Shown here piece after piece: positions 26,674 to 36,580 of a DNA stretch of 64,000 nt. The position numbers were made by a program, and so were the translations under genes. Source of the stretch: Alphaproteobacteria bacterium. GTDB taxonomy: Bacteria; Pseudomonadota; Alphaproteobacteria; Rhizobiales; CAJQND01. The notes under the pieces were generated by a model that worked only from the letters and a program-made list of their open reading frames with translations, made no database searches and had not been told where the DNA came from. The stretch is taken from positions 1 to 64,000 of the forward strand of contig JAAEUE010000155.1 in NCBI GenBank assembly GCA_024227565.1, read 5' to 3'. Numbering within the stretch: the first letter of the stretch is position 1; each line of letters opens with the position of its first letter.

Positions 26674-26689
26674 AGTGACTCAAGTCACA
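26674..26689. promoter_or_regulatory. Near-consensus Crp-type site upstream of OmpA-caspase operon
   Basis: AGTGACTCAAGTCACA matches TGTGA-N6-TCACA at nine of ten key positions. It is centred about 90 bases upstream of the OmpA-family start and about 126 upstream of the divergent GntR gene. With the perfect site at 18276 it brackets the crp-cyclase operon. Confidence 0.6.
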
Positions 26690-26692
26690 TCG

Positions 26693-26777
26693 TGGAAATT
26701 CCAAAACAGCCCGCATCAACAAGTGTGGCCCTGAGGCTCGCTATCGGGCGAGAAATTCGATAATTTCCAAATTCGAT
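26693..26777. promoter_or_regulatory. Repeated motifs in the GntR promoter
   Basis: AAATTCGAT occurs at 26753-26761 and 26769-26777, within a GAAATT-N4-AATTTC inverted repeat (26752-26767). A TGGAAATTCCA palindrome lies at 26693-26703. These are 30 to 115 bases before the GntR start and could be its autoregulatory operators. Confidence 0.45.
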
Positions 26778-26807
26778 GGCCCGTGCCGGGTGCTTGAGAC
26801 TGCAAAA

Positions 26808-27527
26808 ATGGCTGAATCCGTCCGCTTGTCCTGGAAAAACGTTCGCGATGCCATTCACGAGCGCATTCTGGATTCCACCTATGGGCCAGGCGACAAGCTT
26901 CCCAAGGATGCCCGTTTGGCAGAGGAACTGGGCTGTGCACGCACAACCGTGCAGCGCGCCATGCGCGATCTGTCGGACAGCGGCATCGTGGAACGCCGCC
27001 GCAAGGGCGGGACCCATGTGCGGCTGGATCCGGTGACGCGCGCCACCCTGGACATTCCGATCACCAGAAGAGAGGTCGAGCAAAACGACGCGGTCTATGG
27101 CTATCAACTGGTGAAGAAGGTTTCCGCCAAGATACCCCCTTCGATCGCGGCGAACTTTGAACTTTCCACCCCAACCACAATGCTTCACATCGAAGCGCTG
27201 CATTTGGCCGATCAGCGGCCCTACATCTATGAAGATCGATGGGTGTCTGAACACACCGTGCCGGAAATTGCGGATGTGGATCTTTCCACCGAGAGCGCGA
27301 ATGAGTGGCTTGTCCGCAACCGGCCCTATAGCCGCTGCGATTTGCGTTTCTTTGCCATAAAGGCAAGCGAGTATCACGCAAAGCTGCTGGACACATCCCC
27401 AAACGAGGCTCTCCTCGTCATGGAGCGCACAACATGGATCGGCAAAAATCCGATCACCACGGTCAAGGCGGTCAGCACGCCAGGTTATCAATTGCTGACC
27501 CAAATTCAGGGCTCAGCAGGTCCATAA
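26808..27527 (+). CDS. GntR/HutC-type transcription regulator with UTRA domain
   Basis: A 239-residue regulator. The winged helix (about 1-70) contains YGPGDKLPKDARLAEELGCARTTVQRAMRDLSDSGIVERRRKGGTHV. The C-terminal UTRA-type effector domain (about 95-230) includes LHLADQRPYIYEDRW and MERTTWIGKNPITTVKAV. I chose ATG 26808 over an upstream TTG at 26790. The family binds small histidine-like, sugar or amino-acid ligands. The LMW-phosphatase-like gene follows after 13 bases and may be co-transcribed. The target is unknown; repeated motifs just upstream suggest autoregulation. Confidence 0.87.
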   Translation: MAESVRLSWKNVRDAIHERILDSTYGPGDKLPKDARLAEELGCARTTVQRAMRDLSDSGIVERRRKGGTHVRLDPVTRATLDIPITRREVEQNDAVYGYQLVKKVSAKIPPSIAANFELSTPTTMLHIEALHLADQRPYIYEDRWVSEHTVPEIADVDLSTESANEWLVRNRPYSRCDLRFFAIKASEYHAKLLDTSPNEALLVMERTTWIGKNPITTVKAVSTPGYQLLTQIQGSAGP

Positions 27528-27540
27528 TGGGAGCGCGCAG

Positions 27541-28023
27541 GTGATCCGAGTTCTATTTGTTTGCACCGGAAATGTCTTTCGCAGCCTCACCGCCGAATAT
27601 GCACTCAAACAGCAAGTGGACGGTCAGGGGCGCCTTCATGTGTCCTCGGCAGGAACCCGCGATGCGCCGGAGATCAGTGTCCGTGAGGATGTGGCCGCCT
27701 ATCTGATGGACAAAGGGTTGGATGTGTCCAACCATCAGCGCAGGTTGGTCACCACAGAACTGCTGGAGCGGACCGATCTGGTGGTTGCCATGAACACAGA
27801 TCATCAGAAAACCCTGCATGAACGGCACGGCCTGAAAGCGCCGCTCTATATGGAGGCTTGCGGAAAAGGTGCGCTACCGCTGTTGGATGTGGATGATCTG
27901 TTCGCGCGCAGCGAATGGTACAGCCCGGCTGCGATCGGCCATATTCAGCAGATCATCGATCAGATTGTTGCCGCCTCGCCGGCGCTATCCGCGCGGTTGC
28001 TTGCCGATAATGCCGGGGGTTAG
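27541..28023 (+). CDS. Low-molecular-weight protein-tyrosine-phosphatase-like protein
   Basis: A 160-residue LMW-PTP/arsenate-reductase-fold protein with a GTG start. The phosphate loop is VCTGNVFRSLTAE, with nucleophile Cys8 and Arg14 in the CX5R(S) pattern. The usual second Cys (NxCRSP) is Phe here and Pro is replaced by Leu. The C-terminal general-acid DPY motif is not obvious; LLDVDDLF may stand in. It could dephosphorylate protein tyrosine or arginine. The gene lies just after the GntR regulator and ends in a four-base overlap with the convergent Tat-exported protein gene. Confidence 0.8.
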   Translation: MIRVLFVCTGNVFRSLTAEYALKQQVDGQGRLHVSSAGTRDAPEISVREDVAAYLMDKGLDVSNHQRRLVTTELLERTDLVVAMNTDHQKTLHERHGLKAPLYMEACGKGALPLLDVDDLFARSEWYSPAAIGHIQQIIDQIVAASPALSARLLADNAGG

Positions 28024-29375
28024 ACAGCCTGATTGCCGCTGACCGTGAGGTTGTCGGGTTGGGGCACGCCGGGTTTGGCAAGATCGCCCGTGACAGGCTT
28101 GTTCCAGTGCATGCCGAAAATGGCGCCCTTTTTCGCACCTGAGATAATGTTGTTGCTGATCATGGCCCGCCCGGCGCCCTTGGTGGTGGTGGCTTCCACG
28201 CCAATGGGGCAGTCTTTGATCATGTTGCCGGTGGCAACCGCATTCTGCAGATACTGGCCCCAGCCAAGCGCAATGCCGGACCGGGCGGCATTTTCCACCA
28301 CATTGCCGGTGAGCGCAGTGTCCCCGTCGGCGCCGATGCCGACGCCCCAGCCGTCGTTGAAGCGCTTTCGGGTGATGTTGCGGATCAGGTTGCCGGAACA
28401 GACGGCCAAACGCCCGCCTTCGTTCAGGTTTGTGATGGCGATGCCGATGGCGGCCGTGTCGACGATGTTGTTGCTGACCACGGCGCCCTGAAAGGCGAAC
28501 TCCACGTAGAGCGCAACCTCGTGCAGGTCGGAACAATTGTTCCCCGTGATTTGAACATTGTCGCCGGAATTGCAGCGCACGGCGGAAAATTTGCAAGCGG
28601 AGATGACGTTGTCGGACACGGTCACATGGGCCGCCCGGTAGATGTTGATGCCATTGCCGTTTTGGCCCGAGCCACCATCTTTGGCGCCAATGTTCCGGAT
28701 GCGGTTCTGCGCAACGATGCTGCCGTCCCGGCGTTTTTTCGATTGCCAAATGAGAATGCCGTTGTTTTCGCATTTTTCCACCAGGTTGCCGGTGATCGTC
28801 ATCCCTGTGGAATCGATGGAGAACAGACCAGCGTTCCGGTTTTCAGCAAACGTGCTGCCGGTCACCGACCCGCCGCACCCCTTCAGTGAGAGCCCGCTGC
28901 GCCGCGAGCGCAGGAAACTGCAGCGTTCAATCCGCAATGCGCTTGTGCCGCGGCATTCAACCAGGCCGCCAAGCGTTTCGCCCAATGGGGCCGCAAAATT
29001 GCCGTCAAACGTGAGACCATCAAGAGCCACCGTCTTTGTGTCTTCGACCAGGAGCAGGGATTTTCCGCCAGCGGCCACGATCTGGGTTTGGCCGGGAACG
29101 CCCATCACATGAAGGGTGCCGCGAATGCTCAATGTGTTGGTGAAATAGGTGCCGCCGGGCAGAAACAGGGTGCGCTTTTGCTTGATCGCCGCGGTAATGG
29201 CTTTTTGCAATGCGCCGGTCTGAGGTTTGCTGCGGCCGGGCTTTGCCCCAAAATCAGACGCAACCAGTGCGGTTCGCGAAGCCGATTTGGCATGGGCCCC
29301 AGAACTGGCCAAAACCGCCAGGCCTGCGCCAATTCCGGCGCTGCCGGCCATGAAAGATCGCCGCGTCGTGGTCAT
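28020..29375 (-). CDS. TIGR03808-type Tat-exported repetitive protein
   Basis: A 451-residue protein with a Tat signal (TTTRRSFMAGSAGIGAGLAVLASSGAHA) and a right-handed parallel beta-helix made of many N-x-I-x-x-N/G repeats (about 120-440). Pectate-lyase-like N-terminal segments include FGAKPG...ALQKAI and LFLPGGTYFT. I recognise it as the TIGR03808 family, found mainly in Rhizobiales. Beta-helix proteins often bind or cleave polysaccharide, but no catalytic set is assignable here. It converges with the phosphatase-like gene. Confidence 0.85.
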   Translation of the reverse strand: MTTTRRSFMAGSAGIGAGLAVLASSGAHAKSASRTALVASDFGAKPGRSKPQTGALQKAITAAIKQKRTLFLPGGTYFTNTLSIRGTLHVMGVPGQTQIVAAGGKSLLLVEDTKTVALDGLTFDGNFAAPLGETLGGLVECRGTSALRIERCSFLRSRRSGLSLKGCGGSVTGSTFAENRNAGLFSIDSTGMTITGNLVEKCENNGILIWQSKKRRDGSIVAQNRIRNIGAKDGGSGQNGNGINIYRAAHVTVSDNVISACKFSAVRCNSGDNVQITGNNCSDLHEVALYVEFAFQGAVVSNNIVDTAAIGIAITNLNEGGRLAVCSGNLIRNITRKRFNDGWGVGIGADGDTALTGNVVENAARSGIALGWGQYLQNAVATGNMIKDCPIGVEATTTKGAGRAMISNNIISGAKKGAIFGMHWNKPVTGDLAKPGVPQPDNLTVSGNQAV

Positions 29376-29419
29376 GAATGTTGCTCCAGATCTGCTTTTG
29401 GCAGTATCCGATGCAAAAC

Positions 29420-30418
29420 CTATGCCTTTTCAGCGCTTTCCAGCAGCTCGCGCACGGCCAAAACCGGGGTGAGCCGCCCTTCGGACACTTGCGCTTCCAG
29501 GCCGGGCAGGCGCTGTTTGATCGTCTCATTTTGCCGGAACCGGGTCATCATCCGCTCTTCCAGCATGGCCCACATCCAGCGCACCCTCTGATCTTTGCGC
29601 CGGGCGTCAAACTCACCGGTTCCGCTCAAGACTTCCCGATGGCGCTCAATTTCCGACCAAAGAGTGTCGAGCCCCTGGTTTTTCAACCCCGAAACCGTGA
29701 TCACCGGCGGGGCCCAATTCGGGCTCTGGGGGGTTAGAATGTTGAAGGCCGCGCGGTATTCCGAAGCTGCAGCAACGGCACGCGCGGCGTTGTCGCCGTC
29801 GGCCTTGTTCACGGCGATCATATCGGCGATTTCCAGGACCCCCTTCTTGATGCCCTGCAGCTCATCGCCGGCGCCGGGCAGCATCAGCACCAGGAAGAAG
29901 TCCACCATATCGGCGACCGCGGTCTCCGACTGGCCAATGCCAACAGTTTCCACAATGATGATGTCGAATCCTGCAGCCTCGCACAGCAGCATGGTCTCGC
30001 GGGTTCGCCGGGTGACGCCGCCCAGGGTTGAGCCGGTGGGCGAGGGGCGAATGAAGGCGTTCTGGTCTGACGCCAAGGCCGTCATCCGGGTCTTGTCGCC
30101 CAGAATGGATCCGCCGCTGCGCTGGCTTGTGGGGTCAACCGCCAGAACGGCCACCTTGTGGCCAGCCTCGGTGAGGTTGCGTCCGAAAGTGTCGATTGTG
30201 GTGGATTTACCCACTCCGGGCACACCCGTAATGCCGATGCGCAGCGCCTTGCCCGTTGCGGGCGTGAGGCTGAGCAGAAGTTGCTGCGCCTGATCCTCAT
30301 GGTCAGGGCGCTTGCTCTCCACCAGGGTAATGGCGCGCCCAAGGGCGGCCCGCTCGCCGGCTTTCAAGGCTTCTGCCAGGGTCTGCAGTTCAGGGGTCAT
30401 TTGCTCTGAAGCGCTCAT
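29420..30418 (-). CDS. meaB: Methylmalonyl-CoA mutase-associated GTPase MeaB
   Basis: A 332-residue G3E-family GTPase. The Walker A motif GVPGVGKST is at about 64-72. DPTSQRSGGSILGDKTRM, the ETVGIGQSE switch region and the NKAD guanine-specificity motif (about 205) are all present. MeaB protects methylmalonyl-CoA mutase and gates cofactor loading. It lies directly downstream of mutA and scpA on the same strand, consistent with that partnership. Confidence 0.95.
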   Translation of the reverse strand: MSASEQMTPELQTLAEALKAGERAALGRAITLVESKRPDHEDQAQQLLLSLTPATGKALRIGITGVPGVGKSTTIDTFGRNLTEAGHKVAVLAVDPTSQRSGGSILGDKTRMTALASDQNAFIRPSPTGSTLGGVTRRTRETMLLCEAAGFDIIIVETVGIGQSETAVADMVDFFLVLMLPGAGDELQGIKKGVLEIADMIAVNKADGDNAARAVAAASEYRAAFNILTPQSPNWAPPVITVSGLKNQGLDTLWSEIERHREVLSGTGEFDARRKDQRVRWMWAMLEERMMTRFRQNETIKQRLPGLEAQVSEGRLTPVLAVRELLESAEKA

Positions 30419-30473
30419 TGGCGCTGCTTAGCCCGATTTGCCCGGCACGTCACCCTCTGTGGCGGCGGCAAAT

Positions 30474-32627
30474 CTACTCCGCTGCATCAGCGTAGCCGCG
30501 CTCAGCACTCAATTGTCTGATCAGATCCTGGGCAGCTGTGCTGATCACAGTGCCAGGCGGGAAGATGGCAGCCGCGCCGGCTTGTTTCAGGGCATCGAAA
30601 TCCTGTGGTGGGATGACCCCGCCCACAACAACCATAATGTCTTCGCGCCCCAGCGCGCCCAGTGCGGCTTTGAGATCCGGCACCAGGGTCAGGTGACCTG
30701 CCGCCAACGACGACACGCCAATTATGTGTACGTCATTTTCAACGGCCTGTTGCGCCACCTCATCCGGTGTTGAAAACAGCGGCCCGATGTCCACATCAAA
30801 ACCAATATCGGCAAACGCGGTGGCGATCACTTTCTGGCCCCGATCGTGACCGTCCTGGCCCATCTTGGCGATGAGGATGCGCGGGCGGCGGCCATCGGCA
30901 TCTTCGAAGGCATCCACCATCTTGCGGGTTTCTTCCACGGCACCTGACATCTTGCTGGCCTCCTTGCTGTAGACGCCCTGAATGGCGCGGATCTCGGCCA
31001 CGTGCCGGCCCCACGAACGCTCCATAGCGGCGGAGATTTCACCAACGGTGGCTTTGGCGCGGCCAGCATTCACCGCAGCCTCCAGCAGATTGCCTTCGCC
31101 GGTTTCTGCAACTTTGCCCAAGGCATCAAGCATGGCTTGGGTTTCGGCCTCATTGCGCTCGGCCTTCAAGCGTTTCAGCTTGGCGTTCTGCTCGGTGCGC
31201 ACCTTGGCGTTTTCAACTTTCAGCACTTCAATGTTGTCGGGCTCATCAACCTGGAACTTGTTGACCCCCACTACGGTCTGCGCGCCGGAATCGATGCGGG
31301 CCTGGGTGCGGGCTGCCGCTTCCTCGATCCTGAGCTTGGGAATGCCGGCCTCAATCGCCTTGGCCATGCCGCCCAGCTCTTCAACTTCCTGAATGTGTGC
31401 CCAGGCCTTCTGGGCCAGGTCATGGGTCAGGCGCTCAACATAATAGCTGCCGCCCCACGGATCGATCACCCGGCAGGTGCCGGTTTCCTGTTGCAGGAAC
31501 AATTGGGTGTTGCGGGCAATGCGGGCGGAGAAATCTGTTGGCAGGGCCAAGGCTTCATCCAGCGCATTGGTGTGCAACGATTGTGTGTGGCCTTGCGTTG
31601 CGGCCATGGCCTCAATGCAGGTGCGGGTGACGTTGTTGTAAACGTCCTGCGCGGTGAGCGACCAGCCGGAGGTCTGGCAATGGGTGCGCAGGCTGAGCGA
31701 CTTGTCTGACTTCGGCTCAAACGGCGTCAGCAACTTGGCCCACAACAACCGCGCCGCGCGCATCTTGGCGATCTCCATGTAGAAGTTCATGCCGATCGCC
31801 CAGAAGAACGAGAGCCGCGGGGCAAAGGCATCGATATCGAGACCTGCGGCAACTCCGGCGCGGGCATATTCCACGCCGTCCGCCAAGGTGTAGGCGAGCT
31901 CAAGGTCTGCCGTCGCGCCGGCTTCCTGCATGTGATAGCCGGAAATGGAGATGGAGTTGAACTTCGGCATATGCCGCGATGTGTAGCCGAAGATGTCCGA
32001 CACAATGCGCATGGAGGGCGTTGGCGGATAGATATACGTGTTGCGCACCATGAACTCTTTCAGAATGTCGTTCTGAATGGTGCCGGCCAGCTTCTCCGGG
32101 GCCACGCCCTGCTCTTCGGCGGCTACAATGTAGAGCGCCAGAACCGGCAACACCGCGCCGTTCATGGTCATGGAGACGCTCATCTGATCGAGCGGAATGC
32201 CGTCGAACAGAGTCCGCATGTCAAAGATGCTGTCGATGGCCACACCAGCCATCCCCACATCGCCTACCACCCTGGGGTGATCGGAATCATAGCCCCGGTG
32301 GGTCGCCAGATCGAAGGCGATGGAGAGGCCTTTCTGGCCGGCTTTGAGATTGCGCCGGTAAAAGGCGTTGGAATCTTCAGCGGTGGAGAAGCCGGAATAC
32401 TGGCGGACGGTCCAGGGCCGGGTGGCATACATGGTCGGGTAAGGGCCGCGCAGATAGGGCGCAATGCCGGGCCAGCCGTTGATGAAATCAAGACCGGCCG
32501 TATCTGCCGGGCCATATCCTGGCTTCACGGCAATGCCTTCAGGGGTCTCCCAGCTTTCGCCGGACGCCGGGCTGGTGCCGGCTGGCGAGGCAAAGTCGAT
32601 CTTGGTGAAATCAGGGATGGCGGTCAT
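30474..32627 (-). CDS. scpA: Methylmalonyl-CoA mutase large subunit
   Basis: A 717-residue adenosylcobalamin-dependent mutase that interconverts (R)-methylmalonyl-CoA and succinyl-CoA in propionate degradation. The substrate-binding TIM barrel (about 60-400) includes [29 protein letters not shown] and the catalytic-His segment [12 protein letters not shown]. The C-terminal B12 domain has the cobalt-binding DGHDRG motif (about 605). Length and motifs are standard. It overlaps the mutA stop by four bases and is followed by meaB. With the MMSDH gene at 40.5 kb it suggests propionyl-CoA and valine degradation. Confidence 0.97.
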   Translation of the reverse strand: MTAIPDFTKIDFASPAGTSPASGESWETPEGIAVKPGYGPADTAGLDFINGWPGIAPYLRGPYPTMYATRPWTVRQYSGFSTAEDSNAFYRRNLKAGQKGLSIAFDLATHRGYDSDHPRVVGDVGMAGVAIDSIFDMRTLFDGIPLDQMSVSMTMNGAVLPVLALYIVAAEEQGVAPEKLAGTIQNDILKEFMVRNTYIYPPTPSMRIVSDIFGYTSRHMPKFNSISISGYHMQEAGATADLELAYTLADGVEYARAGVAAGLDIDAFAPRLSFFWAIGMNFYMEIAKMRAARLLWAKLLTPFEPKSDKSLSLRTHCQTSGWSLTAQDVYNNVTRTCIEAMAATQGHTQSLHTNALDEALALPTDFSARIARNTQLFLQQETGTCRVIDPWGGSYYVERLTHDLAQKAWAHIQEVEELGGMAKAIEAGIPKLRIEEAAARTQARIDSGAQTVVGVNKFQVDEPDNIEVLKVENAKVRTEQNAKLKRLKAERNEAETQAMLDALGKVAETGEGNLLEAAVNAGRAKATVGEISAAMERSWGRHVAEIRAIQGVYSKEASKMSGAVEETRKMVDAFEDADGRRPRILIAKMGQDGHDRGQKVIATAFADIGFDVDIGPLFSTPDEVAQQAVENDVHIIGVSSLAAGHLTLVPDLKAALGALGREDIMVVVGGVIPPQDFDALKQAGAAAIFPPGTVISTAAQDLIRQLSAERGYADAAE

Positions 32628-34438
32628 GGTGCAACTCCCAAAAGCGCATGGGCGTCTTTCAATAGGGCCAGTATATCACAACCGGCATAAACAAATGTAC
32701 CCACACCGGCAGCGCCAAGCCCATCGTCCGGGCGCCCGGCCAGATAGACATGCTTGGCCCCGGCTTCACTCAGCGCCTTGGCCGCATCGGCTGCTTTGGC
32801 CTGATAGACCTCATCGCTGGAACAGAGGATGGCAATCTGCGCATCGCTCTGTGCAAATGCGGCAGCGGCAGCGGCGCCATCTTCAAACCCGTCATTCTGC
32901 AGCGCTTCAATTCCGCCCGCTTCAAACACGTTCGCGGCCCAGGTGGCGCGAGTGGTGAAGTCGGCCACCGAGCCCAGATTGGCGAGCAGGATCTTTGGCC
33001 GTGCACCGGAGGTTTGGGTGGCCTGATCTGAGGCATCGCGCAGGGCTTCAAAGGGCTCGCTGGCCCGGTAAGGCGCTAGGGTGTTGGTGGCTGCAAACGC
33101 AGATGCCTCCAAGAGCGCCAGAACATCTGCCGGGGTTTCAGCGAGATGTGGAAACTCAGACACGCCGGTCAGGGCATCCTTGCGCTTGGCAACGTTCTTG
33201 GCGCGGGCCTCTTTGGTCTCCGCAATCTGGCATTGAATGTTGCCGCTCGAGAGCGCCTCGATGATACCGCCGGCGGCTTCTATCTCCTGGAACCGGCGCC
33301 AAGCTTCGGTTGCCATTTCATGGGCCACGCCGTCCATGAACCCGGAGCCTGCTGCAGGGTCTGCCACATGGCCAAGACGTGATTCCTCGCCCAAAACCAG
33401 CTGAACGTTCCGGGCCATGCGGCGGGCAAAGCGGTCCGGCAGGCCGATGGCGCTGGTGAAGGGCAGCATGGTCAGGCTGTCGGCGCCGGCCGTGGCTGCA
33501 GCGAACGTGGCCGCTGTGGCGCGCAGCAGGTTCACATGGGGATCGCGCTTGCTCATCATGCGCCAGCTGGCTTCTGCATGCAGCTTTAGGGGCGCAGGAG
33601 ACAAGTCCATTGCTTCCTGCACCCGCGCCCACAGAAGGCGTGCCGCGCGAAACTTGGCGGCAGACAGGAACATGTCCGCATCAACACTCAATACCATCGC
33701 CACTTGGCTCACTGCGGTTGCGAGCGGAACGCCAGCCCCCTCCAGCCAGCGCAGATAGGTCACGGCAGCTGCCAGTGCGCAGGCAAGTTCTTGGGCTTCT
33801 GAGGCGCCGGCATTGTGAAACGCGCGGCCATCGGCCTGGAACGCGGTTATCGAGCTGCCGGCGGGAACAACGTCCAAGGCATTTTTCTGATCGACTTGCG
33901 TTCCGTGTAGGGCCAACTGGCCAATCGGGTCCAGGCCAAGAGTGATGTCGGCCGAACCAGCATCAATGCCCCGTTTTTCGTACAGCGCCAGCAGAGCGGC
34001 CGCAGCCTCGGGGCCGCGTTGCCCGGCGTCCAGCCTGAGCGGGATCATGTCCAGATGAACCCCATCCAGCAGCCGGTCGAAGTCTTCCACAGTGTTGGCC
34101 TCAACGCCAAAACCTGACGGGCCGCCGTGACCCGACAGCAGCATCGAGAGCCCGCTCGCTCCAGCCTCAAGATCGCGCAACACTTGGGTGTTGGCGTCTT
34201 CAACTGCAGGAATATCCACCCGTTGCAGAATGGCCCAACCTTGCGCCGCTTTTTGCGGCACGTCGGCTCCGGCGCTCTGCTCATAGATGGGTTGCAGCTT
34301 CAGGCCGTCATAAGTGGTGGTGACCAAGCGCTTGTCAAAGTCAGCGCCTTTGAGAGTTTTATCCACCAAGACCAACCACGCTTCACGGTCTGCGGCGGGA
34401 AAGCTGTCTGCAAGGGTCAGGTCGGTCATTTTGGTCAC
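32624..34438 (-). CDS. mutA: Methylmalonyl-CoA mutase small (beta) subunit
   Basis: A 604-residue protein homologous to the large subunit but without the DxHxxG cobalt-binding motif, as expected for the non-catalytic MutA partner. The barrel part is recognisable from [25 protein letters not shown] and [28 protein letters not shown]. It is the first gene of mutA-scpA-meaB. I see no cobalamin riboswitch in the 150 bases upstream. The heterodimeric form (MutA/MutB) is the type found in many alphaproteobacteria. Confidence 0.94.
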   Translation of the reverse strand: MTKMTDLTLADSFPAADREAWLVLVDKTLKGADFDKRLVTTTYDGLKLQPIYEQSAGADVPQKAAQGWAILQRVDIPAVEDANTQVLRDLEAGASGLSMLLSGHGGPSGFGVEANTVEDFDRLLDGVHLDMIPLRLDAGQRGPEAAAALLALYEKRGIDAGSADITLGLDPIGQLALHGTQVDQKNALDVVPAGSSITAFQADGRAFHNAGASEAQELACALAAAVTYLRWLEGAGVPLATAVSQVAMVLSVDADMFLSAAKFRAARLLWARVQEAMDLSPAPLKLHAEASWRMMSKRDPHVNLLRATAATFAAATAGADSLTMLPFTSAIGLPDRFARRMARNVQLVLGEESRLGHVADPAAGSGFMDGVAHEMATEAWRRFQEIEAAGGIIEALSSGNIQCQIAETKEARAKNVAKRKDALTGVSEFPHLAETPADVLALLEASAFAATNTLAPYRASEPFEALRDASDQATQTSGARPKILLANLGSVADFTTRATWAANVFEAGGIEALQNDGFEDGAAAAAAFAQSDAQIAILCSSDEVYQAKAADAAKALSEAGAKHVYLAGRPDDGLGAAGVGTFVYAGCDILALLKDAHALLGVAP

Positions 34439-34529
34439 TTCAAAGGCGGGCCATGCTGCACTGCATCATTTGTTATAGCGCACCTCGGGTCAACTGCAAA
34501 ATGAGCCTTTCGCAGGGGGTGTCACCTCT

Positions 34530-34570
34530 CCCGCACTCCTGCGAAGGCTGGAGCCAATGGCTCTGAGCCG
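34530..34570. repeat. Degenerate member of the CCTGCGAAAGCAGG repeat family
   Basis: CCCGCACTCCTGCGAAGGCTGGAGCC followed by GGCTCTGAG resembles the fuller copies near 38056 and 45336, with several changes that weaken the hairpin. Confidence 0.5.
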
Positions 34571-34592
34571 GCTGTCGGCTTTGCGAAAACCG

Positions 34593-35933
34593 CTAGGCGG
34601 CTTGGTTGTAAGATGCAGGACGCGATTTCAGTCTGAGGCGCCTGAACAGGGCGCTGGTGCACCGCCAGGCCAAGGCTAATGGCAAGCCGGACCTGATTTT
34701 AAACTCTTCGTACCGGAAGTTCGCCCGTTTGACCCCGGCGGCCAATAGATCCTTGCGAAGACTTTCGCGCATATTTTCCCCGCCGCAGAAGGAAACAACG
34801 CTCCGCGGCAAGTTAGGAACGTGTTCCCGCATCAGGTCAATGCTCAAGCGCTGGCCAGCGCGCGACTCGCAAAGGTGGACATGGAAACTCGGATCTGAGG
34901 CAGCGCGATCATAAAGCTCGCTGAGATGCGCCACGTCGTCTCTTGTCCTGCAACAGACAAACAGGTGGATTGGCTCATGATCGGCCTTCAGGTCATCGGC
35001 CCACGCAAGAAAGGGGGTTATCCCAATTCCGCCAGCCACCCAAATCTGGGGCTGACCGGTCTGACGATAGCGAAAATGGCCAAAGGCTTGGGAGACCTGT
35101 GCCGTCTGGCCGGTCTTAAGGGCGTCAACCAACGCTTCAGTGCCTGCGCCAAGCGGCTTGATGGTAAAGCGGAGACTGTGATTTGAATTCGGTGCCTTCG
35201 ATATGGTGAACGGGTGAATTTCGCTGTGAGCAGAACTATCAAGCCCGACAAACGCGAACTGTCCTGCATGATGACGGAGCCCTTTCTTTTCCGGTACCAG
35301 GGTCACTGAAATGGCCTGCCCGGTGTTTTCGACCCCGGTAACCTTGTAAGGCCTCATGCGGCGCATCCAGCGCACTGGCATCAAGGTGTAGAAGTAGGCC
35401 ACGAGCCCGAGAACACTCAAGGCCAGGATGTACAAACCCATTGGCGAAGAGTTGGAGAAGGACTTCTCAATGAAATAGGCATGGAAAGCTGCCGCTGCAA
35501 AGACCGCCCCCATCAGCTTATGGCTGGCGCGCCACCAATGATAGGGGATGAAAGTTATCAGCGTTATTGCAACCAAAGCCAACAATCCGTTGTAACTCAG
35601 TTCTGCCACATCCTCCGCAAGGTCCTCAAAGCGGCCGCCAAACTCCATTCCTTTGATTTCCGGGTCAATGGCTTCATGCAGAAGCACAGCGGCCACCGCG
35701 ATAATCCCGAGCCACTTGTGCAGGAGGTAAACCCGATCAAGGCCGCCGTACACCAGCTCGACCCCCGGCCAGCGGGTCGCCAACACCATGATCTGTGCCA
35801 TCGCAATCAGCGCGGCGAAGCCGAGATACTGACTGAAGACGGCAGGCAGGCTCTTTGTCGCCAGCAACGGCGCAAAGTGAAGCAATGGCGCAGCCAGCAG
35901 CGCGCAGCAGACGATTAGACCAAAACGTCTCAT
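34593..35933 (-). CDS. Ferric-reductase-like membrane protein with FAD/NAD(P)H domain
   Basis: A 446-residue membrane oxidoreductase. Six predicted membrane segments (about 5-215) carry the haem-ligand His residues typical of ferric-reductase transmembrane domains (LLHKWLG, LLHEAID, HWWRASHKLMG, FHAYFIE). The cytoplasmic FNR-type domain follows, with HPFTISKAP (FAD), GGIGITPFLAW (NAD(P)H) and the C-terminal FCGGENMR. The family moves electrons from NAD(P)H across the membrane to ferric iron, flavin or a partner. The gene stands alone, and 3' residues are Arg-rich. Confidence 0.85.
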   Translation of the reverse strand: MRRFGLIVCCALLAAPLLHFAPLLATKSLPAVFSQYLGFAALIAMAQIMVLATRWPGVELVYGGLDRVYLLHKWLGIIAVAAVLLHEAIDPEIKGMEFGGRFEDLAEDVAELSYNGLLALVAITLITFIPYHWWRASHKLMGAVFAAAAFHAYFIEKSFSNSSPMGLYILALSVLGLVAYFYTLMPVRWMRRMRPYKVTGVENTGQAISVTLVPEKKGLRHHAGQFAFVGLDSSAHSEIHPFTISKAPNSNHSLRFTIKPLGAGTEALVDALKTGQTAQVSQAFGHFRYRQTGQPQIWVAGGIGITPFLAWADDLKADHEPIHLFVCCRTRDDVAHLSELYDRAASDPSFHVHLCESRAGQRLSIDLMREHVPNLPRSVVSFCGGENMRESLRKDLLAAGVKRANFRYEEFKIRSGLPLALAWRCTSALFRRLRLKSRPASYNQAA

Positions 35934-36057
35934 GTGGATGTATCAACCCTTGGAAGTTCGCCCCCCTATATGGAGGGCTCTGCCAGTTTGGCTATGGAAC
36001 CAAGGTTGATTGCGGCTGAAATAAGCGAAAGTTTATGCCGAATGCAGCGAAGGACGC

Positions 36058-36453
36058 CTAGATGTAGTCACTGACGCCTGGAATGCCCTCAACCGCCCGG
36101 CGCACAAGATCTTCGCCGCCTTCTTGTTTCGCGTGATCCAGAAGGCCGGTTCCGATGCCTTTGATCTGGTCCATGGAAAGCCCATCGGACTGCAGCGAGC
36201 CCACCAGCTTCATGGCTTCGCCGGCGCCGCCGCCCATGAGGCCGCCCAGCATGCCACCAAGTCCGCCGCCGCCGCCGCCGCCTGCATATTCGGCGGCCAG
36301 ATCGCCGGCGCCCGGCAGCTTTTCAAACAGTTCGCTCACCGCGCCGCTGTCTCCCTGGTTTTGCAACAGCGACAGCACCATGCCCACGGCCTTATGGGCC
36401 AAAGCTTCGTCAATTCCGAACTGGCTGGCCAGTTGTGAGATCAATTGCTCCAT
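36058..36453 (-). CDS. Small DUF2780-like protein with glycine-rich linker
   Basis: A 131-residue soluble protein. A helical N-terminus (about 1-60; QFGIDEALAHKAVGMVLSLL and LFEKLPGAGDLAAEYA) is joined by a run of Gly (about 60-78) to a C-terminal helical part (SMDQIKGIGTGLLDHAKQEGG). The layout resembles DUF2780/DUF937-type proteins. The start at 36453 has a TTGGAGG before it, unlike the longer frame to 36519. It is divergent from the HerA-like ATPase gene. Function unknown. Confidence 0.7.
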   Translation of the reverse strand: MEQLISQLASQFGIDEALAHKAVGMVLSLLQNQGDSGAVSELFEKLPGAGDLAAEYAGGGGGGGLGGMLGGLMGGGAGEAMKLVGSLQSDGLSMDQIKGIGTGLLDHAKQEGGEDLVRRAVEGIPGVSDYI

Positions 36454-36580
36454 GAGAGCCTCCAAGAAAGTGCGCCCCGGCCAATGAGCTCGGGGCGGCG
36501 TGATTGCTTCTGCGGTCAATTTATAGCAGATTGCGCCGCAACAGAACCCTCACCAACAGATGTGACAGGCAATTAATTTC

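Noticed and set aside
34439-34592. Cobalamin riboswitch before mutA
   Set aside because: No B12-box-like sequence or suitable long structured leader is visible.
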